Assembly: GCA_020747015.1 (NCBI GenBank)
Contig: JAGTJM010000022.1
Span: forward strand, 434,001-498,000
Direction: 5' to 3'
DNA: 64,000 nt
Source of the DNA: Pyrenochaeta sp. MPI-SDFR-AT-0127
Lineage: Eukaryota > Ascomycota > Dothideomycetes > Pleosporales > Cucurbitariaceae
The notes beneath the pieces are model-generated. The model was not told where the DNA came from and did not search any database. It saw nothing but the letters and a program-made list of their open reading frames with translations. Positions 29,565 through 42,321 of the stretch are shown in pieces; the stretch's first letter is position 1, and each line of letters starts with the position of its first letter. Position numbers and translations under genes: made by a program.

Positions 29565-32169
29565 ATGTCCTACGGCGGCGGATACGGCGGCGGCGGACGC
29601 GATGGCGGACGCGGCTACTCTAACGGGTACGCAAACAGCAACGGTGGTTACGAGTCTTACAACAACCACGACTACACAGGCCAATACGCATCGTACGGGT
29701 AGGGCGGTACTCCCCTTAGCACGGGACAGGCATCAGTGTCGTGGTTTTTGGAAGCTCACTCCATCTGCTATCTCTTTTCTCACTATGTTCTACGCGCAGT
29801 TTGAGTTCGACGACCGCGCTTGCCTCGCTTGCTGCTCTAGGTCAAGCGGGCGGTCACGCACTTGCTGCAATAGCGTAGAACCTTCTCCTGTCATCTACTT
29901 GCCCGTCTGATCAATACTAACATGTTTGCAGTGGTGGCTATGGCGGCAGCAACGGAAACTCGAACGGTTACTCCGGCGGTGGTGGCTACGGCGGCGGCGG
30001 CGGAGGATACGGTGGCAGCGGCGGCTTTGGCGGTCGTGATGGAGGTGACAGGATGTCTAACCTCGGTCAGGGACTAAAGCAACAAACTTGGGGTATGTTC
30101 GAAATGCACCCATTTCCAAACAACAGAACTAACGTGTTTACAGATCTCGATACGATGCCCAAATTCGAGAAGTCCTTCTACAAGGAGGATCCCGCAGTCA
30201 CCGCGCGCTCACCGGCCGAAGTCGACGAGTACCGCAAAGAACACCAGATGACAGTTCAGGGCAAGAATATCCCCAAGCCCGTCACAACCTTTGACGAGGC
30301 TGGCTTCCCAAGTTACGTTATGAACGAGGTTAAGGCACAGGGTTTCGCGAAACCAACGGCTATTCAGGCCCAGGGCTGGCCCATGGCTCTTTCTGGTCGT
30401 GATGTTGTTGGTGTTGCCGAGACTGGTTCCGGAAAGACGCTCACATACTGCCTTCCCGCTATTGTTCACATCAACGCTCAACCTCTTCTGGCCCCCGGCG
30501 ACGGTCCGATCGTACTCATTCTTGCTCCTACTCGTGAGCTTGCTGTCCAAATTCAACAAGAAATCAGCAAATTCGGAAAGTCTTCCCGTATCCGAAACAC
30601 TTGCGTTTATGGAGGTGTCCCCAAGGGTCCTCAAATCCGCGACCTCGCACGCGGTGTCGAAGTTGCCATCGCCACGCCTGGTCGTCTCATTGACATGCTT
30701 GAGGCTGGAAAGACCAATCTACGACGTGTCACCTATCTAGTTCTCGACGAGGCCGACCGCATGCTTGATATGGGTTTTGAGCCCCAGATTCGCAAGATTA
30801 TTGGACAAATTCGACCAGACCGTCAGACTTGCATGTGGTCCGCTACATGGCCCAAGGAAGTCCGACAGCTGGCTGCCGACTATCAGAATGACTGGATCCA
30901 AGTCAACATTGGTTCCATGGACTTGTCCGCTAATCACCGCATTCAACAGATTGTCGAAGTCGTATCTGAGTTTGAGAAGCGTGATAGAATGGCCAAGCAC
31001 CTCGAGACCATTATGAACGACAAAGAGAACAAGATTTTGATCTTCACAGGTACCAAGCGTGTTGCTGATGAGATTACCCGATTCCTTCGTCAAGACGGCT
31101 GGCCGGCGTTGTGTAAGTCTTCCTGTTCATTCATTGCGATGAAGCACTGCTAACCTTTTCATTAGCTATCCATGGTGACAAGCAACAAAACGAGCGTGAT
31201 TGGGTCTTGAACGAGTTCAAGACGGGCAAGAGCCCCATCATGGTTGCTACCGATGTGGCTTCTCGTGGTATTGGTATGATTGCAAACCCCCCACCCCCCC
31301 CCATTGTCACTCCCCACTCCCGACTATTATTATGCGTGAACTGCCAATGTGCTCTGCTTAGGTCGTCTTGTGCGCTCGTTACATTCGCTTCTATGACATC
31401 GTCTCCAGGGCTTGAAATAATTCTCGAATCTGATCCCCAGGGATCCTTGGTCACGCTGGCGAAGCCTTCATGCTTCGCTATTTTCTGTTTCAGGTATTAC
31501 TGAGGTACTACTGAAACAAGCTGAGATACTTTAGACTTACATAAGTCGCAGTCTCTTCCAAGGGTTTCCTGGACCAGGAGATATCCACAGCCTTCCCCAC
31601 TGGACTCGGATGCCGTGATTATCGTTGTAGCGCACAGAGACGGTTGCATGCAACATACTGCAGCTTCACGCGATCCTATTATGATCGTCGTCATTTGCTC
31701 GTCTTACTTACCAGAGATGCTAACCTTTGCTTTTCAAGATGTTCGCAATATCACACATGTGTTCAATTATGACTACCCGAACAACTCGGAGGATTATGTC
31801 CATCGTATTGGTCGAACTGGTCGTGCTGGCGCTAACGGTACCGCTATCACTCTGTTTACCACAGAGAGTATGTATACTCTTCACTCACAATTTTGCACAT
31901 TGCTAATCCAACTAGACTCCAAGCAGGCTCGTGATCTCGTACAAATCCTTTCAGAGTCTAAGCAGCAGATTGACCCTCGCCTACACGAGATGGCTCGTTA
32001 TGGCGGTGGAGGCGGCGGCGGCGGTCGCTGGGGAGGTGGCCGTGGCCGTGGTGGCGGCCGCGGAGGACGTGGTGGTACGTGAACCAATACATTGGGTCTT
32101 TACACAAGCTAACTGTATGTAGGCTGGACTGGTGGCAACAACGATCCCATTCGCAACAGCCGCTGGTAG
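29565..32169 (+). CDS. DBP2: DEAD-box ATP-dependent RNA helicase Dbp2 (p68 family)
   Basis: Dbp2 unwinds RNA in ribosome biogenesis, mRNP assembly, mRNA decay and transcription-linked R-loop control. Seven exons, 29565..29698, 29932..30092, 30144..31112, 31166..31273, 31739..31867, 31916..32074 and 32123..32169, code for 568 aa. A Gly/Tyr-rich N-terminus (GGGYGGGGRDGGRGY) is followed by the full helicase core: GFAKPTAIQAQGWP (Q motif), AETGSGKT (I), PTRELA (Ia), TPGR (Ib), DEAD (II), SAT (III), ATDVASRGID (V, split by the long intron) and HRIGRTGRAG (VI). The C-terminus is an RGG tail (GGRGRGGGRGGRG) ending NDPIRNSRW. Introns 1 (233 nt) and 4 (465 nt) are much longer than the others (48-53 nt). 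Identification is firm. Confidence 0.96.
31274..31738 (+). promoter_or_regulatory. Long intron 4 of DBP2, probable autoregulatory element
   Basis: 465 nt, donor GTATGA, branch TGCTAAC at 31719-31725, acceptor CAAG. It interrupts helicase motif V between RGI and D. In yeasts and animals the DBP2/p68 family has a conserved, unusually long intron near this place; in budding yeast it mediates feedback by the protein on its own transcript. If retained, the frame stays open for about 230 nt and then stops, giving a helicase cut inside its second RecA domain. It contains a C-rich tract (31287-31303) and inverted repeats such as GATCCC-CA-GGGATC (31431-31444). Confidence 0.7.
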
Positions 32170-33612
32170 ATGCGTTGAAACTCTGAGCAGCTTCAGCCAC
32201 TAACCTTGTGATTCGAGGTAGACTCACTTGAAGTTTTGTTTCCCATATACCTCGGAAAACTATTGTACCGGGCCAGGCACTCCCGATGTACACTGATACC
32301 CTGAGAGAAGTAGATTCGTACTTGACATGCAAGAGCATATCGTCGGTAAGGGAAGTTGGCGTACGCGCGTATTATAGACCGGCATCTCTTTTCTTCTGCA
32401 CATGTCGCTTTACTCGGCATTTATTATCGCGTTGATTGGTCGCTTTACACATGCTCGAGAGCATTTTGACCGCTTTGCATTATGGAGCTGGCGGCGTTGT
32501 ATTCAGAAAAGTTTCTGTCAAGTAATAGTCATATAGAATACACTTTCTACATCCCTTATCATACTTTAATAATCACCTTGTGCCACAACACCCTCGCCGA
32601 TCCTACTAAGTGCTCGCCACACTTCGGAGTATTAAGTTGATGTGGAACCTGCCAGGCGTCGTAGAAGTAAACCCGTCTTGTAGCTTTCAATGGGATGCTT
32701 GATTGTGGTAAGAAATACCAAGGACTGAAGACATGATGAGTGGCTCGAAAACTTTCTATCCATTTACCATGGTAGACTGAGGTGTTGAAGTAGGTCATCT
32801 TCGTCACTGACAAGCCGGAGATGGTACATCTTTCCAACTCTAGACTTGTAGCGTAAGCATCGACTTAAATTGCTCCGATTTAACATAATCATTCCAATTT
32901 GGAGGCCTCTATGATCGATACCACACTTCCATGGCTTTCTTTAGGTCACCTTGGCGAGCGTCACTTGGATATGTGAAATCAGCCATTAACATCAACAGTA
33001 GGAAGCACAGCGAACGATTACGTCGCGTCGTATAGAAGGTCTCTTGTCCATGCCATGACTGCTCTTAGCCAAAGCAAGTAGTCATGAACGTGTCGATTTT
33101 GTGTTTTTGTATCAATGAAGATGTATCCGCACGAGCAGGAGGATGGGGACATCTTGATGGAATATTTGGCGCGATAGAATGTTCTCGCCAGGAGGTGGAG
33201 TATGCGGTTATGAAAAAAAGGGGGGGATTATAGACAAGTTGCAATCTGTAAAGGGCGTCGAGTGATCGGGTCTGACATGACAAACACTCGTGGTTTCTTT
33301 TGACTTGGTTGCATGCAAGTCGGCAAACAGTAGCAGTAGTCAAACTCTTTGGTTCGTTTGGCTTCTGACCTGCTAAAAATTAGGTATGCATAGCTTGCAC
33401 TGGTGAACGTTGGACTTGAGGATGTCGCTTTTTTCTTTGCGACTGAGATGTTTAGGGTATCAAGATGTTCTCTGAACAGCATCAGACACTGACCCCCTTT
33501 AATTGTACACAACGATAGACATGTACTCATACCGATACCATAACGCCAAACAATGCATACATCTTCCCAGACCTTACCACATCTTTGACAGAGACTGATT
33601 TCCCAAAGGGGT
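32170..33612. other. Intergenic region between convergent DBP2 and RTF2
   Basis: Holds the two 3' UTRs and about 1 kb with no supported gene. A short A-run and G-run occur at 33214-33227. Confidence 0.5.
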
Positions 33613-34678
33613 CTATTTCTTGCCAATGCTAAAACCCCTCGTCATGTAATCTGCGCTATTCCCCAGTTTAGGCTTACTATCGCTTTTGTTGAATAGACTG
33701 TTCACATTATCGTTTTGCGCGAGCTTTCTCCTTTTGTTTCTCTCGTCCTGCTCCTTGAGGACTTTCTGTGTCAACGATGCTGTTGAAGCGTTCTTGATGC
33801 CGTTACTCGCGACGGGGCCAGCTTTCTCCTTCTTGTCTTTCTTCTTGTCTTCATCTGATGATGGCTGTTTGGAGGTAGTGCCGTATTCTATAGACTCGCC
33901 GTTGGTCTCCTTTTCGGCGTTCTTCTTCCTCTTCTTGCTGCCTGGTGCTTTCTTCAGTGCGTGGGTTAGGCCCTTCTCCTTGAGTGTCTTGACGCGAAGA
34001 TTTAGGCGTGCAATGTCGGTTGGTATTGTGGGTGCGATGGGTATGATATCGTTCTCCGCGTAGGACGCATTGCACTGCTTCTTGTTAGCGGTTGTCCAAT
34101 CTCGCTCCATATCTTCCACATGCTACACCAAACTGTAAACGAGTGACTGAACCTACCGTTAAACAAGCACTCCCCGCAACCTCTTTGACCACACTTCCGG
34201 CAAAAGCATGCCCACACGGCACAAGATACACCGCCTTTGCATTTGGCCCTAACGGCGTCCCTGTAATGGGACACACCCATTTCTCCCCGCGTCCTTTCTC
34301 TGCGCCATCTTCCTCGGCAATCTCAAATTTGATCTCGACAACATCCTTTAGTCCCTTGACCCTATCTCCGAACGTTCCCAGCTCTGCAAATCCACCTTCA
34401 ACAGTGCCCTTTACACCACCCACCTTGCGCATCTCCGCCTTCTCTACGTCCTCGTCATCTTTCAAGAGATACTCAATAATGGAGTCTTTGTTGTATAGTA
34501 TACCCGCTGAATCGCCGACGACGGGTCTAGAGAGCGGTTTGCGTGTGAGTGGATCGGTGGACCAGACGTATTCTTGTTGTTCGGTTTGCGCCTCTTTGAT
34601 TTGTGCGGTGGTGAGGGCTTTAGCGGCCTCTTTGACGAGTTCGCGGCGCTTCGGTATACTGCCGCCGTCGTTTCCCAT
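33613..34678 (-). CDS. RTF2: Replication termination factor 2 (Rtf2)
   Basis: Rtf2 stabilises paused replication forks at barriers in fission yeast and is a RING-related nuclear protein that travels with the replisome in animals. Two exons, 34157..34678 and 33613..34074, with an 82-nt intron, code for 327 aa. N-terminus MGNDGGSIPKRRELVKEAAK with WSTDPLTRKPLSRPVVGDSA, then LYNKDSIIEYLL, is the family opening. The C2HC2-type finger follows: WVCPITGTPLG, then YLVPCGHAFAG, and CLTCNASYAENDIIPI, the last formed only when the acceptor before TGCAATG (34074) is used after the CGCTAAC branch. I chose that acceptor because it restores the Cys-x2-Cys pair. The tail is Lys-rich and ends YMTRGFSIGKK. Confidence 0.9.
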
Positions 34679-35059
34679 GATGCGCGAGTGCTGAGAGGAT
34701 CGTGAGTGGGTTGTGGCGGAAAGGTGTGTGTACAATTTGCGGAGAAGACGCGGAGGTTTGAGTTGATTTGGGATGGTTGTGCACGGACCTGGACATATGA
34801 ATATAGGAGCGTGGACAATTAACAAGACTTCAGAGATTTGAGAGTTCCTATGAATGTGAACATGTTTTGGTGCTGTAATTGAGGAATCTTTTTAACTCTA
34901 TCATGGCAGAGTCGCTTTATGTGATACATTAGTATTGTACAAAATCCCTGCCGTGAACCTGGTCTATGCCTCATTATATGACAACGCCTCCCATATGCTT
35001 GTATATGATACATTGGTGAGCAAGATTCAGCCAGAGCCCTGCGAACCTACCCTTGAGGA
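34679..35059. other. Intergenic region, RTF2 promoter and PPR gene 3' UTR
   Basis: 381 bp between two minus-strand genes. No gene or clear motif seen. Confidence 0.5.
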
Positions 35060-37282
35060 CTATAGTTTCCTCCCTTCCACCGGCCTCGCCCACTGCTTTC
35101 TCCATGTGGGCCGCTGATCCTCTCCTTTCCCATGTCCTGTTGATTCTTTACCCACACCTGCCTCGTCATCGTCCTTTAGATATCCATGCAAATCCACCTC
35201 TTCCACTGGTGAATCTGTATTTGTTGCGTCCTTCATGACTTCCCACTTTTGACCATCCTTGAACATGACCCTTCCAATGAAGGCTGAAAGCCGAGCCCTC
35301 TCCTTCTTGAACGGAGGTTTCTCCTCTTCTGCTATGAAATTTGACAACAACAACCTATCGTAGACACCGTAGATCTTTCTTAACGCGGAAATAGTATCCT
35401 CTCGTGCTGGACCTTTGGCAGGAAACGCGCCAACTCCATTCCCTGACCTTCGCTGACCCCCAACGCCGAGCTGGAGACGAAGACTCGAAACGATAGGGTG
35501 CAGGGTAGTGAGTGCGCCTATAAGATCTGGGCCCGTGGCTAGTGGGAATGTGTTCGCAAGTTCGGCGTACATGGTGACAGCCTTAGGATCCGCATCTTCG
35601 AGCGTTTTCATCATCATGTTGAGGATTTGATTGGCGTTCTTGAGTGAGTTGTGGTTGTTCTTGTCACGAACACATGTGCTCATTGCAATCCTGAAAGTGC
35701 CTGGTCGAGGCTTGAGACCCTTGCCAATCATATCTTCCTGTAAAAGCGTCACGGCAGCGGCGGAGGCTCGATTCTGGCGCAGATTGCGAAGGCGCATATG
35801 GAGATTGTTGAGGTCGGGAGCGATGTCGTAGGTGACGGGGTCGGTCAGCATATCCCAGTACTCTTGCGAAGCTTTGTTGGCAACAATCTTTTGGCATGCT
35901 TCCTGGATCACCGAGAGAGTGTTGTTGCCAGGTCGAGCGTATAACAGAGGGTTGGAAACGGCGCTACCCACACCTTGAGGGTTGAGCGCAAGGAACTCAT
36001 CACCGCGCATGGAAGCATTCCCAGGCGCCAAATGGTCATCGTCGAAGCGAAATTGTTCGCGCACGTTCGGGGCTCGAAGCTGTGGAAGGCCCGCTTGTTG
36101 TCGTCCTGCTGTCCCTAATCGAGGTATAAGGCGCGGAATGTCCATAGTCTGCTCAACCAGAGAAAGTACGTCGTCCCAGTCTCGTGGCCGGCTACCAATG
36201 AGCAGTAGTCGTGCCATTGCGCAGACCAACTCCTCATCAATAACCAAATCAGCGCTCCTCCACCTGCCAAGAATATCCTCCCACATCCGCCGCCCTTCCA
36301 TAATGCCACGCTCTTTCCTTGCCGCAGCTTCATCTTCCGTTTCCCCTTTTGGAGCACTCAGAAGGAGGTTTTGTCTGATGGCGTTGATTATAGTGATATA
36401 AGTAATCACGTTTGCCGCTCCCGGTCCATTTTCCGGTATCTTCCCCGCGACGCCCCATAATGCGTCCATATCGAGCGCTCTCGCACAAACTCGCAGTGCA
36501 GCATTTGTATGTATAATGGACGGTTCAACTCTGGAATTTGGCGCGGAAAGCGAGTGATATATGGAAAGGGCTTTGCTGAGGACGCCGGACAAGTGCGCAT
36601 TTATAGAAAGCCCTCGTAATAGAATGGTGTATGTGTACGAATCGGGGAACTGGGCACGCTTCTTCATCTGAGCTCATATTAGCACCACTCTCCAAAGCGT
36701 ATCATTACCGAGACATACTTCGTTGTACACCTTGAGCGCATCGTTGACCCTCTCCTTGGCCAGGTAATGATCGATGATGTGATTCCAGCTGACAATGCAC
36801 TCCATGGAGTGGCTCGCCATCCGCACCAACTGCAACATTTCCGTGGCTTTGCCCTTTGCCAACTCCCTCTTGACAAAGGTGGCCAGCTCCAGAGGATCCT
36901 GCAAATGTCGCAACTCCATTTTCCTTCGCTCCCATTCGCTCACTGACATGGAGGGGTCGCGCTTCCCTAATTTCGACAAGTTTGGTGTCTCGTCCCCCCT
37001 CGGCGCAGGCTGTTGCCGCAAGACTGCCCTCTCCCTCTTCTTCTGGTTTGCTGCAACGGCAGACTTGCTCCATGGCTCATTTCCATGGTGAGAGAGTTTC
37101 TCAACTTCAGTCCGGTTGACCGGTTTTGCTTCTACTGCGCGGGCAATGTCGCGGGTGGACAGGAGCCTCTGATGAGCCTGGCCCAAGAGAGGATTCACAT
37201 TTCTGCGGAGACGGTGGGCGTTAGTGGTTGGGACGTCGAGCGCTTGGATGCATCGCCAGAGACAGGCGCGACAATTGAGCAT
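35060..37282 (-). CDS. Mitochondrial pentatricopeptide-repeat-like protein
   Basis: Two exons, 36719..37282 and 35060..36667, with a 51-nt intron (GTATGT...CAG), code for 723 aa. The N-terminus (MLNCRACLWRCIQALDV, then RLRRNVNPLL) is basic and lacks acidic residues for most of its first 40 positions, as in mitochondrial targeting signals. Helical-pair repeats with PPR character are visible: VSWNHIIDHYLAKERVNDAL-KVYNE next to FPDSYTYTILLRGL, NVITYITIINAI, and later KPRPGTFRIAMSTCV. Such proteins act in mitochondrial RNA processing, stability or translation. I cannot assign a specific member; a Ccm1-like or mitoribosome-associated PPR are possibilities only. The tail is acidic and then Lys/Arg-rich. 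Confidence 0.8.
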
Positions 37283-40200
37283 GAGGAGAGCGGTTCGTTG
37301 TACGTGGGCGGAGTGGTTGTCTGGTCGCTTTCAAAAAAAAAGTTCCCACGTTTGGTAGCGGCTGGCGGGCCGAACCTTGGCACGTGACGTTCCGAAGCAT
37401 ATCACCCCCAAAATGGAAACAAGGAAAAAACATCAGAACCTCGTAGCACGCAAAGGCTAGTTGGCAGGCTTAAGCTAGTATACGCTTGCATCACGCCGTC
37501 TGAAGAACGTGCGGAAAAACAATGTACCCTAAATCAACATGCTCGAGGCTACAGATAGCGCTTCGTCAGCGCCTTAGCCCTAGTTTATGTCGCGTTCCTC
37601 GCTCCTAGGACAAGGCTGTCCCCCCCTACTCAGTAGTAACCGAGTCTTCGGAGCAGTAGCGCGGGAGCCAGGGCATTCAAATGGCGCCGGCAGGAAACTG
37701 GGCTACAGCAGTAAGCTAGTGCAAGACATACATAGCCTTCTCTCACCAGACCAGCTGCGGCATAGTACCACGCTTTCTGATCGGTGAGCTTTCTGCCTGC
37801 TAAATCGAACATGCGTGAACGCCGGCGATTTTTTGTAAATCCTTTCGGGTAACGTGGCGCAGGATGAGTTCAAGGTGCCGTTGGTGCTACGTGCAATGTG
37901 GCTTACTCCACAAGACATGAAGCATCTTTCAAGAGGGCTTTTGGGGGCACTGTCTGTGAGAGGATGGCGTCGCATAAACGTCGAGCATGGCGGCCACCGT
38001 TTCTTGTGGCCACTTGTCGTACAGAAGAGAAGCCGTGTTGCCTGCAGTGTGCGCAAGTGCGTGTGCGATATGGGCGTTCATGTTTGTGCTGCAGGTGAAA
38101 GAAGGTGTTGTCGTTCCCTTTGTGTTCCCGAGCATGCGCCCAACCATCACATGATCCCTTGCAAACCTTAACACCTCCGCAATAATGAACAGATAGCAAA
38201 AGATCAGGAGCCTGGCCGATAGTCCAAAGGTAAAAAGCTTCCCGAAAAGCCGTTGCACAGCCAAGCTTTTCGTCTCCGGATTCCTGCTCGCTCCTGCGGT
38301 GCAACACACCCACACCCCTCCCCTCCACCTCTTTGGCCCAGGTTCTAACACGCACCCACGCATGCACTCGTCTGCTAGTTTCCCGCCGTCAGATCATGGC
38401 GCGCCGTTTTTTGTTTTGCCCACGCTTGCCCTGGCGTTAGCCCTCCAACGGCGCCGAAAAAGCATCGCGCCCGAACAGTAGTTTAATCTGATGATGTGCC
38501 GCTAGGCATGATCTCGCAGATGGTTCTCAGATCCTAGTGCATATCTCCAGTCCCTATCCGATGTTTTGATATTGGCCTGGGGGTACTGTGATATTGCGAT
38601 TGTTGAATCTCCATCCTGGTCCTGGCCGCTGAAGAGAATTTTCTTCAGACGGCATATGTCGCCGTCCAACATGCAATGTCCTCGTCATTCGTCTATGCAC
38701 TTCGCTTCGGTTCAACTGCCCAAGGACAACCCTCGGGCAAGTTTCCCAGCGTCTCGCAAAGTGTTCCGCCCATGTGCATGGAAGGCTGGCCTGGCTAGGT
38801 TTGCAGCTCGCTTGGGTCTTCTCCGGAGCGCTTCAACCGGGCAAGCCATCCATGAGTCGGTCAATTAATTAACCTTGAGGTCAGTCGGTGTCAGTCAGTC
38901 GCATGACCAAGCAACGCCTCGAAATACAGGGTTTCTCGTGCAATTGCAGTAGATGATGACACGGAGAATCGGATGATTGCCCCTCACGATTCGCTCCAAT
39001 GCGGACAGCGATTACGCTCTCCATATACGATGATCAGCTGGCGTCGCCCTGTCGCACTTTTACACCTTTTGCTGCGCCCGAGACGCAAGGTTTGTCGACG
39101 CTCGGCCGAGACTCGCCTCAGCCCAGTCTTCCTGGGCCATGTTGACCTCTGCGGCGTCTCAGCAGTTGTCGATATATTGATTTGACACGGGATGATGATG
39201 ACAATGATGCTGATGGGTGAGCTCGAGGCCAGACCCGCTCACCCAACCTTCCCCTCTTTTGCCATTTCATGCAGCGACCCGACGCCTCAGCCCAACTGCA
39301 TCTGCAAATTTTGCTATCGCCCGGATATGACACCCCCCTCTGTTGCTTTCACCGTGCGTCATCAACGTCGTAATACACTAGCTCCCAAACACCCTCTCAC
39401 GCTCACGATTGGCCCTAGCTTTGGAAAAACATTTATACTAGCATCCCTGTCACACTCAATGAGCATGCTAAATGCAGAAAAGCCGTACGCTGTTGCATGC
39501 AACACTTGTTGATTTCGCTTTCTTGCGAATGCTCATTGGTGGTCCTGTTGAAGTGAGGTACGTGGCCGGCATATGCGAGCCTGAAGCGAGGCTATGGGCT
39601 GCAATTGAATCATCTCTGTAGGTAAGATGGAACAAGCATGTCCACCCGGAATATCAGGAGACAGAGCCTTTGTTTCAACGACTGCACATGCCAATTCCCG
39701 CATGCTGAGTTTGGTTTGCTCCGTCTGAAACTGACACTGACACTCCCGAATCGCATAAACACACGAGAAGGGGAGACGCCCTGTGTTCCAGCATACGGGT
39801 CAGAAGATGGCATGCAAAGCATCGTGATGAAAGTATACAGGCACAGCGTTGTAAAGCATTGCACAACGATATGTAGACTATAGCAAAAGCACTCTCCGTC
39901 AACAGCAATACATTGCTTGCCTTGCTGATTCGCTACATGCAATGCACAATGATCATGCGACTTGTGCATAGCGACGTACACGATTTGTTCTGGGACTTCC
40001 GTTTGCCGGGGTCGCAAGACACGAAAGGGAGTTGACGTTCATACGTTCCACGTTGCTTGTGCGGGAGTACATGAGCGACGCACAGGATCCAGGAAACCAA
40101 TGGTGGAATCAACAGAGCCAGAATCAAGGATCTCGAGGTCTTCATGACACCAAGTAGCACGCGTACAACTCTTAAAAATAGACATGAAGTATAGATCTTG

Positions 40201-40748
40201 TGAAAAATCAAAATAATTGTTTCTGTTGAGCGCCGTTCACATGCAGTCGTTCTAGGCCCAAAGGGAAAGTCTGAAATCAGGAGATTTTGAATAACGCTCA
40301 TCCAAAGGAAGAGACTGAGGCGTAATTGACAAGGACAAGTAACGCGGAACGCATGCAGTCCAAATAGCTCTACTCACCACCAAGTTTTTGTGGAACACTC
40401 GAACAGCCCACGCTAGCTCTTTTGCTTTCATCCTCATGAGGAGATCGCCATACGAGGAAGAAGAGAAAGACATCTTATTCCGGCCGTAAACACCGTTATT
40501 TGAAAACATACAGCCACCACCGGGTGAAAATGCAAACCCCATCACCAGTGAGAAAAAATGCTGAAACCGGCCCATGTCCCTGCATAGATGCAAAGAATCC
40601 CTAAAAGGAAAGTCGTCAAAACTTATTGGCTCTCGGCTAAGAAACAGTGGAGGAGGATGCATTAGATGCATTAATGGTCGGAGGGTGGTTCGAGGTAGGT
40701 CTCTGTTTCCGAGAACTCTGTCATCGCGGCGACGATACCAAGGCTAAT
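37283..40748. other. Intergenic region, 3.5 kb
   Basis: Contains the promoter of the PPR gene and the 3' UTR of CON7. A short imperfect GAT-triplet tract occurs at about 39191-39215. Open frames of 100-154 codons at 37854-38367 overlap on both strands and show no motif; I do not call them. Confidence 0.45.
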
Positions 40749-42321
40749 CTAATGGCCTTGGTTGTACATCTGCGGGTTCTGTCCGTACGGCGACTGGGGG
40801 TAACTGCTGTTGTTACTATTGGGACTGTGGTATGCATTGTTTGGGGTGGCATACTGAGCCATGCCTTCAGGAAGACCTGGACTCTGCGTGCCGTACTGAG
40901 GCGGCGCCGTGTTCCCAGAGGCAGCAGGTTGGTACCCAATGGGTGGAAGTTGGGGGTGCTGAGGAGGTCCTCCAGGCACACCAACTGCCTGTCGCATCTG
41001 CCCGTAAACAGGAGCCTCGCCTTGCGCACCAGCCTCGTGTTGGCGCTGCTGGACGTCGGCTCGGTGTCGCTCATCGTCGGCCTTGCGCGCAGCTTCGTCC
41101 TCCTTCTTCTTTGCTTTCCATTCCTTGCGAATCTCCTTGAATTCTGTACGTGTCGTTGAATTAGTATCATATAATAGGCTGTGTTAAGAAGACGCCAAGA
41201 TCTCGAAGCAAGGGTCGACAGTGATTAGCTTCCGCTATCAGAAGGCTATCCATTGCAGTGGGAACACCACCAAAATGGCGCAGCACCAACACAAACCCAG
41301 GTGCTTATCTAGCGCGCCAGGCTTGCAAGGACCACCAAAGCAACGAGGGATTTTCCCAAGAACCATGAGATTAACAGCACGTACCTTCTGGGGTTCGCTT
41401 CGCGCCATGCGACTGCATCGTAACATGGGCGTTTAAATGATTTAAAGTGCCGTAAGCCTTCTCGCAGCCATTCCATCCACACTTGTACATGCGCTCAATT
41501 TCTTCATATCGCCGACGCGGTCGTTTGTGCTGTTGTGCGCCGGGAATCGGGACGAAAGAATAAACTGTGGAAAGAGGATGTCCTCCCTGTGCGAATTGTC
41601 AGTTCACTCTCCTCATTGAGGCTGCCTTACCCCTCCTCGAACACCGAGCCCATATCGAAGCGCGCCGCGTACTGTTGCGCGTGCAAGAAAACTACAAAGT
41701 TTGATACGACGTGACTGAGCAACTTACAGTTGGTGGTCGCTGTACAGGCGAAACCATTGCAGGCGCAGGCGGACCTGATGTTGCGGCATGGGCATAGTGC
41801 ATGCCGGGCTGGGGGTAATGCCCGGCCCACTCCGGTCGCGATGCATACATTGGGGTCTGGGGTTGCCCTGGGTAATGCTGCATGTCGTGGTGCGGCGTGT
41901 AGGGCGAGTACTGCTGGTGTTGGGGGTAGGTTGGGCTCGTTTGTGCGGCGATTGATGGATCTATAGGTACATCCGAGTCAGATTTGAGGTGTTGTGGTGA
42001 ATGATGGCCATTTGATTGACCATCTGGAATAGGCATTGACGGACTCTGTTGTTGCGCCATACCTCCGGGAGCTTGCCCTTGAGCGCCTGGTTGATACGAA
42101 CGTTGAATGTACTCTGGGAAAGACCCTGATCGGGCAGAGGAGGGATTTAAGCTGTAGTCGGAGGTTGGGGTGAGATTCGAAGCCCGTGGGTCTTGTCCTG
42201 GGGGAGGATACTGCGCAACAGACGCTTGATCTGCAGAAAGACCTTCAGAAGGCGGATCAGGAAAGTTTGGGAAAGGCGAGCTCAAACCTGACTGCGGGTA
42301 GTCTTGTTGTCTTGCGTCCAT
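40749..42321 (-). CDS. CON7: C2H2 zinc-finger transcription factor Con7-like
   Basis: Con7 is a transcription factor of filamentous ascomycetes needed in several species for normal conidia, cell-wall gene expression and infection structures. Three exons, 41728..42321, 41385..41586 and 40749..41143, code for 396 aa; the introns are unusually long (141 and 241 nt). The N-terminal half is Pro/Gln/Ser-rich. The central block is the family signature: TVYSFVPIPGAQQHKRPRRR, then YEEIERMYKCGWNGCEKAYG, TLNHLNAHVTMQSHG and KRTPEEFKEIRKEWK. Within it one C2H2 finger is formed by Cys234, Cys239, His252 and His258 (C-x4-C-x12-H-x5-H). A charged helix (KAKKKEDEAARKADDER) and a Pro/Gln/Tyr-rich tail follow. 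Assignment rests on the central block as I remember the family. The gene has a very large empty region upstream. Confidence 0.8.

Noticed and set aside
37854..38367. Overlapping 100-154-codon frames on both strands
   Set aside because: Mutually exclusive frames in GC-balanced sequence with no domain or splice support.
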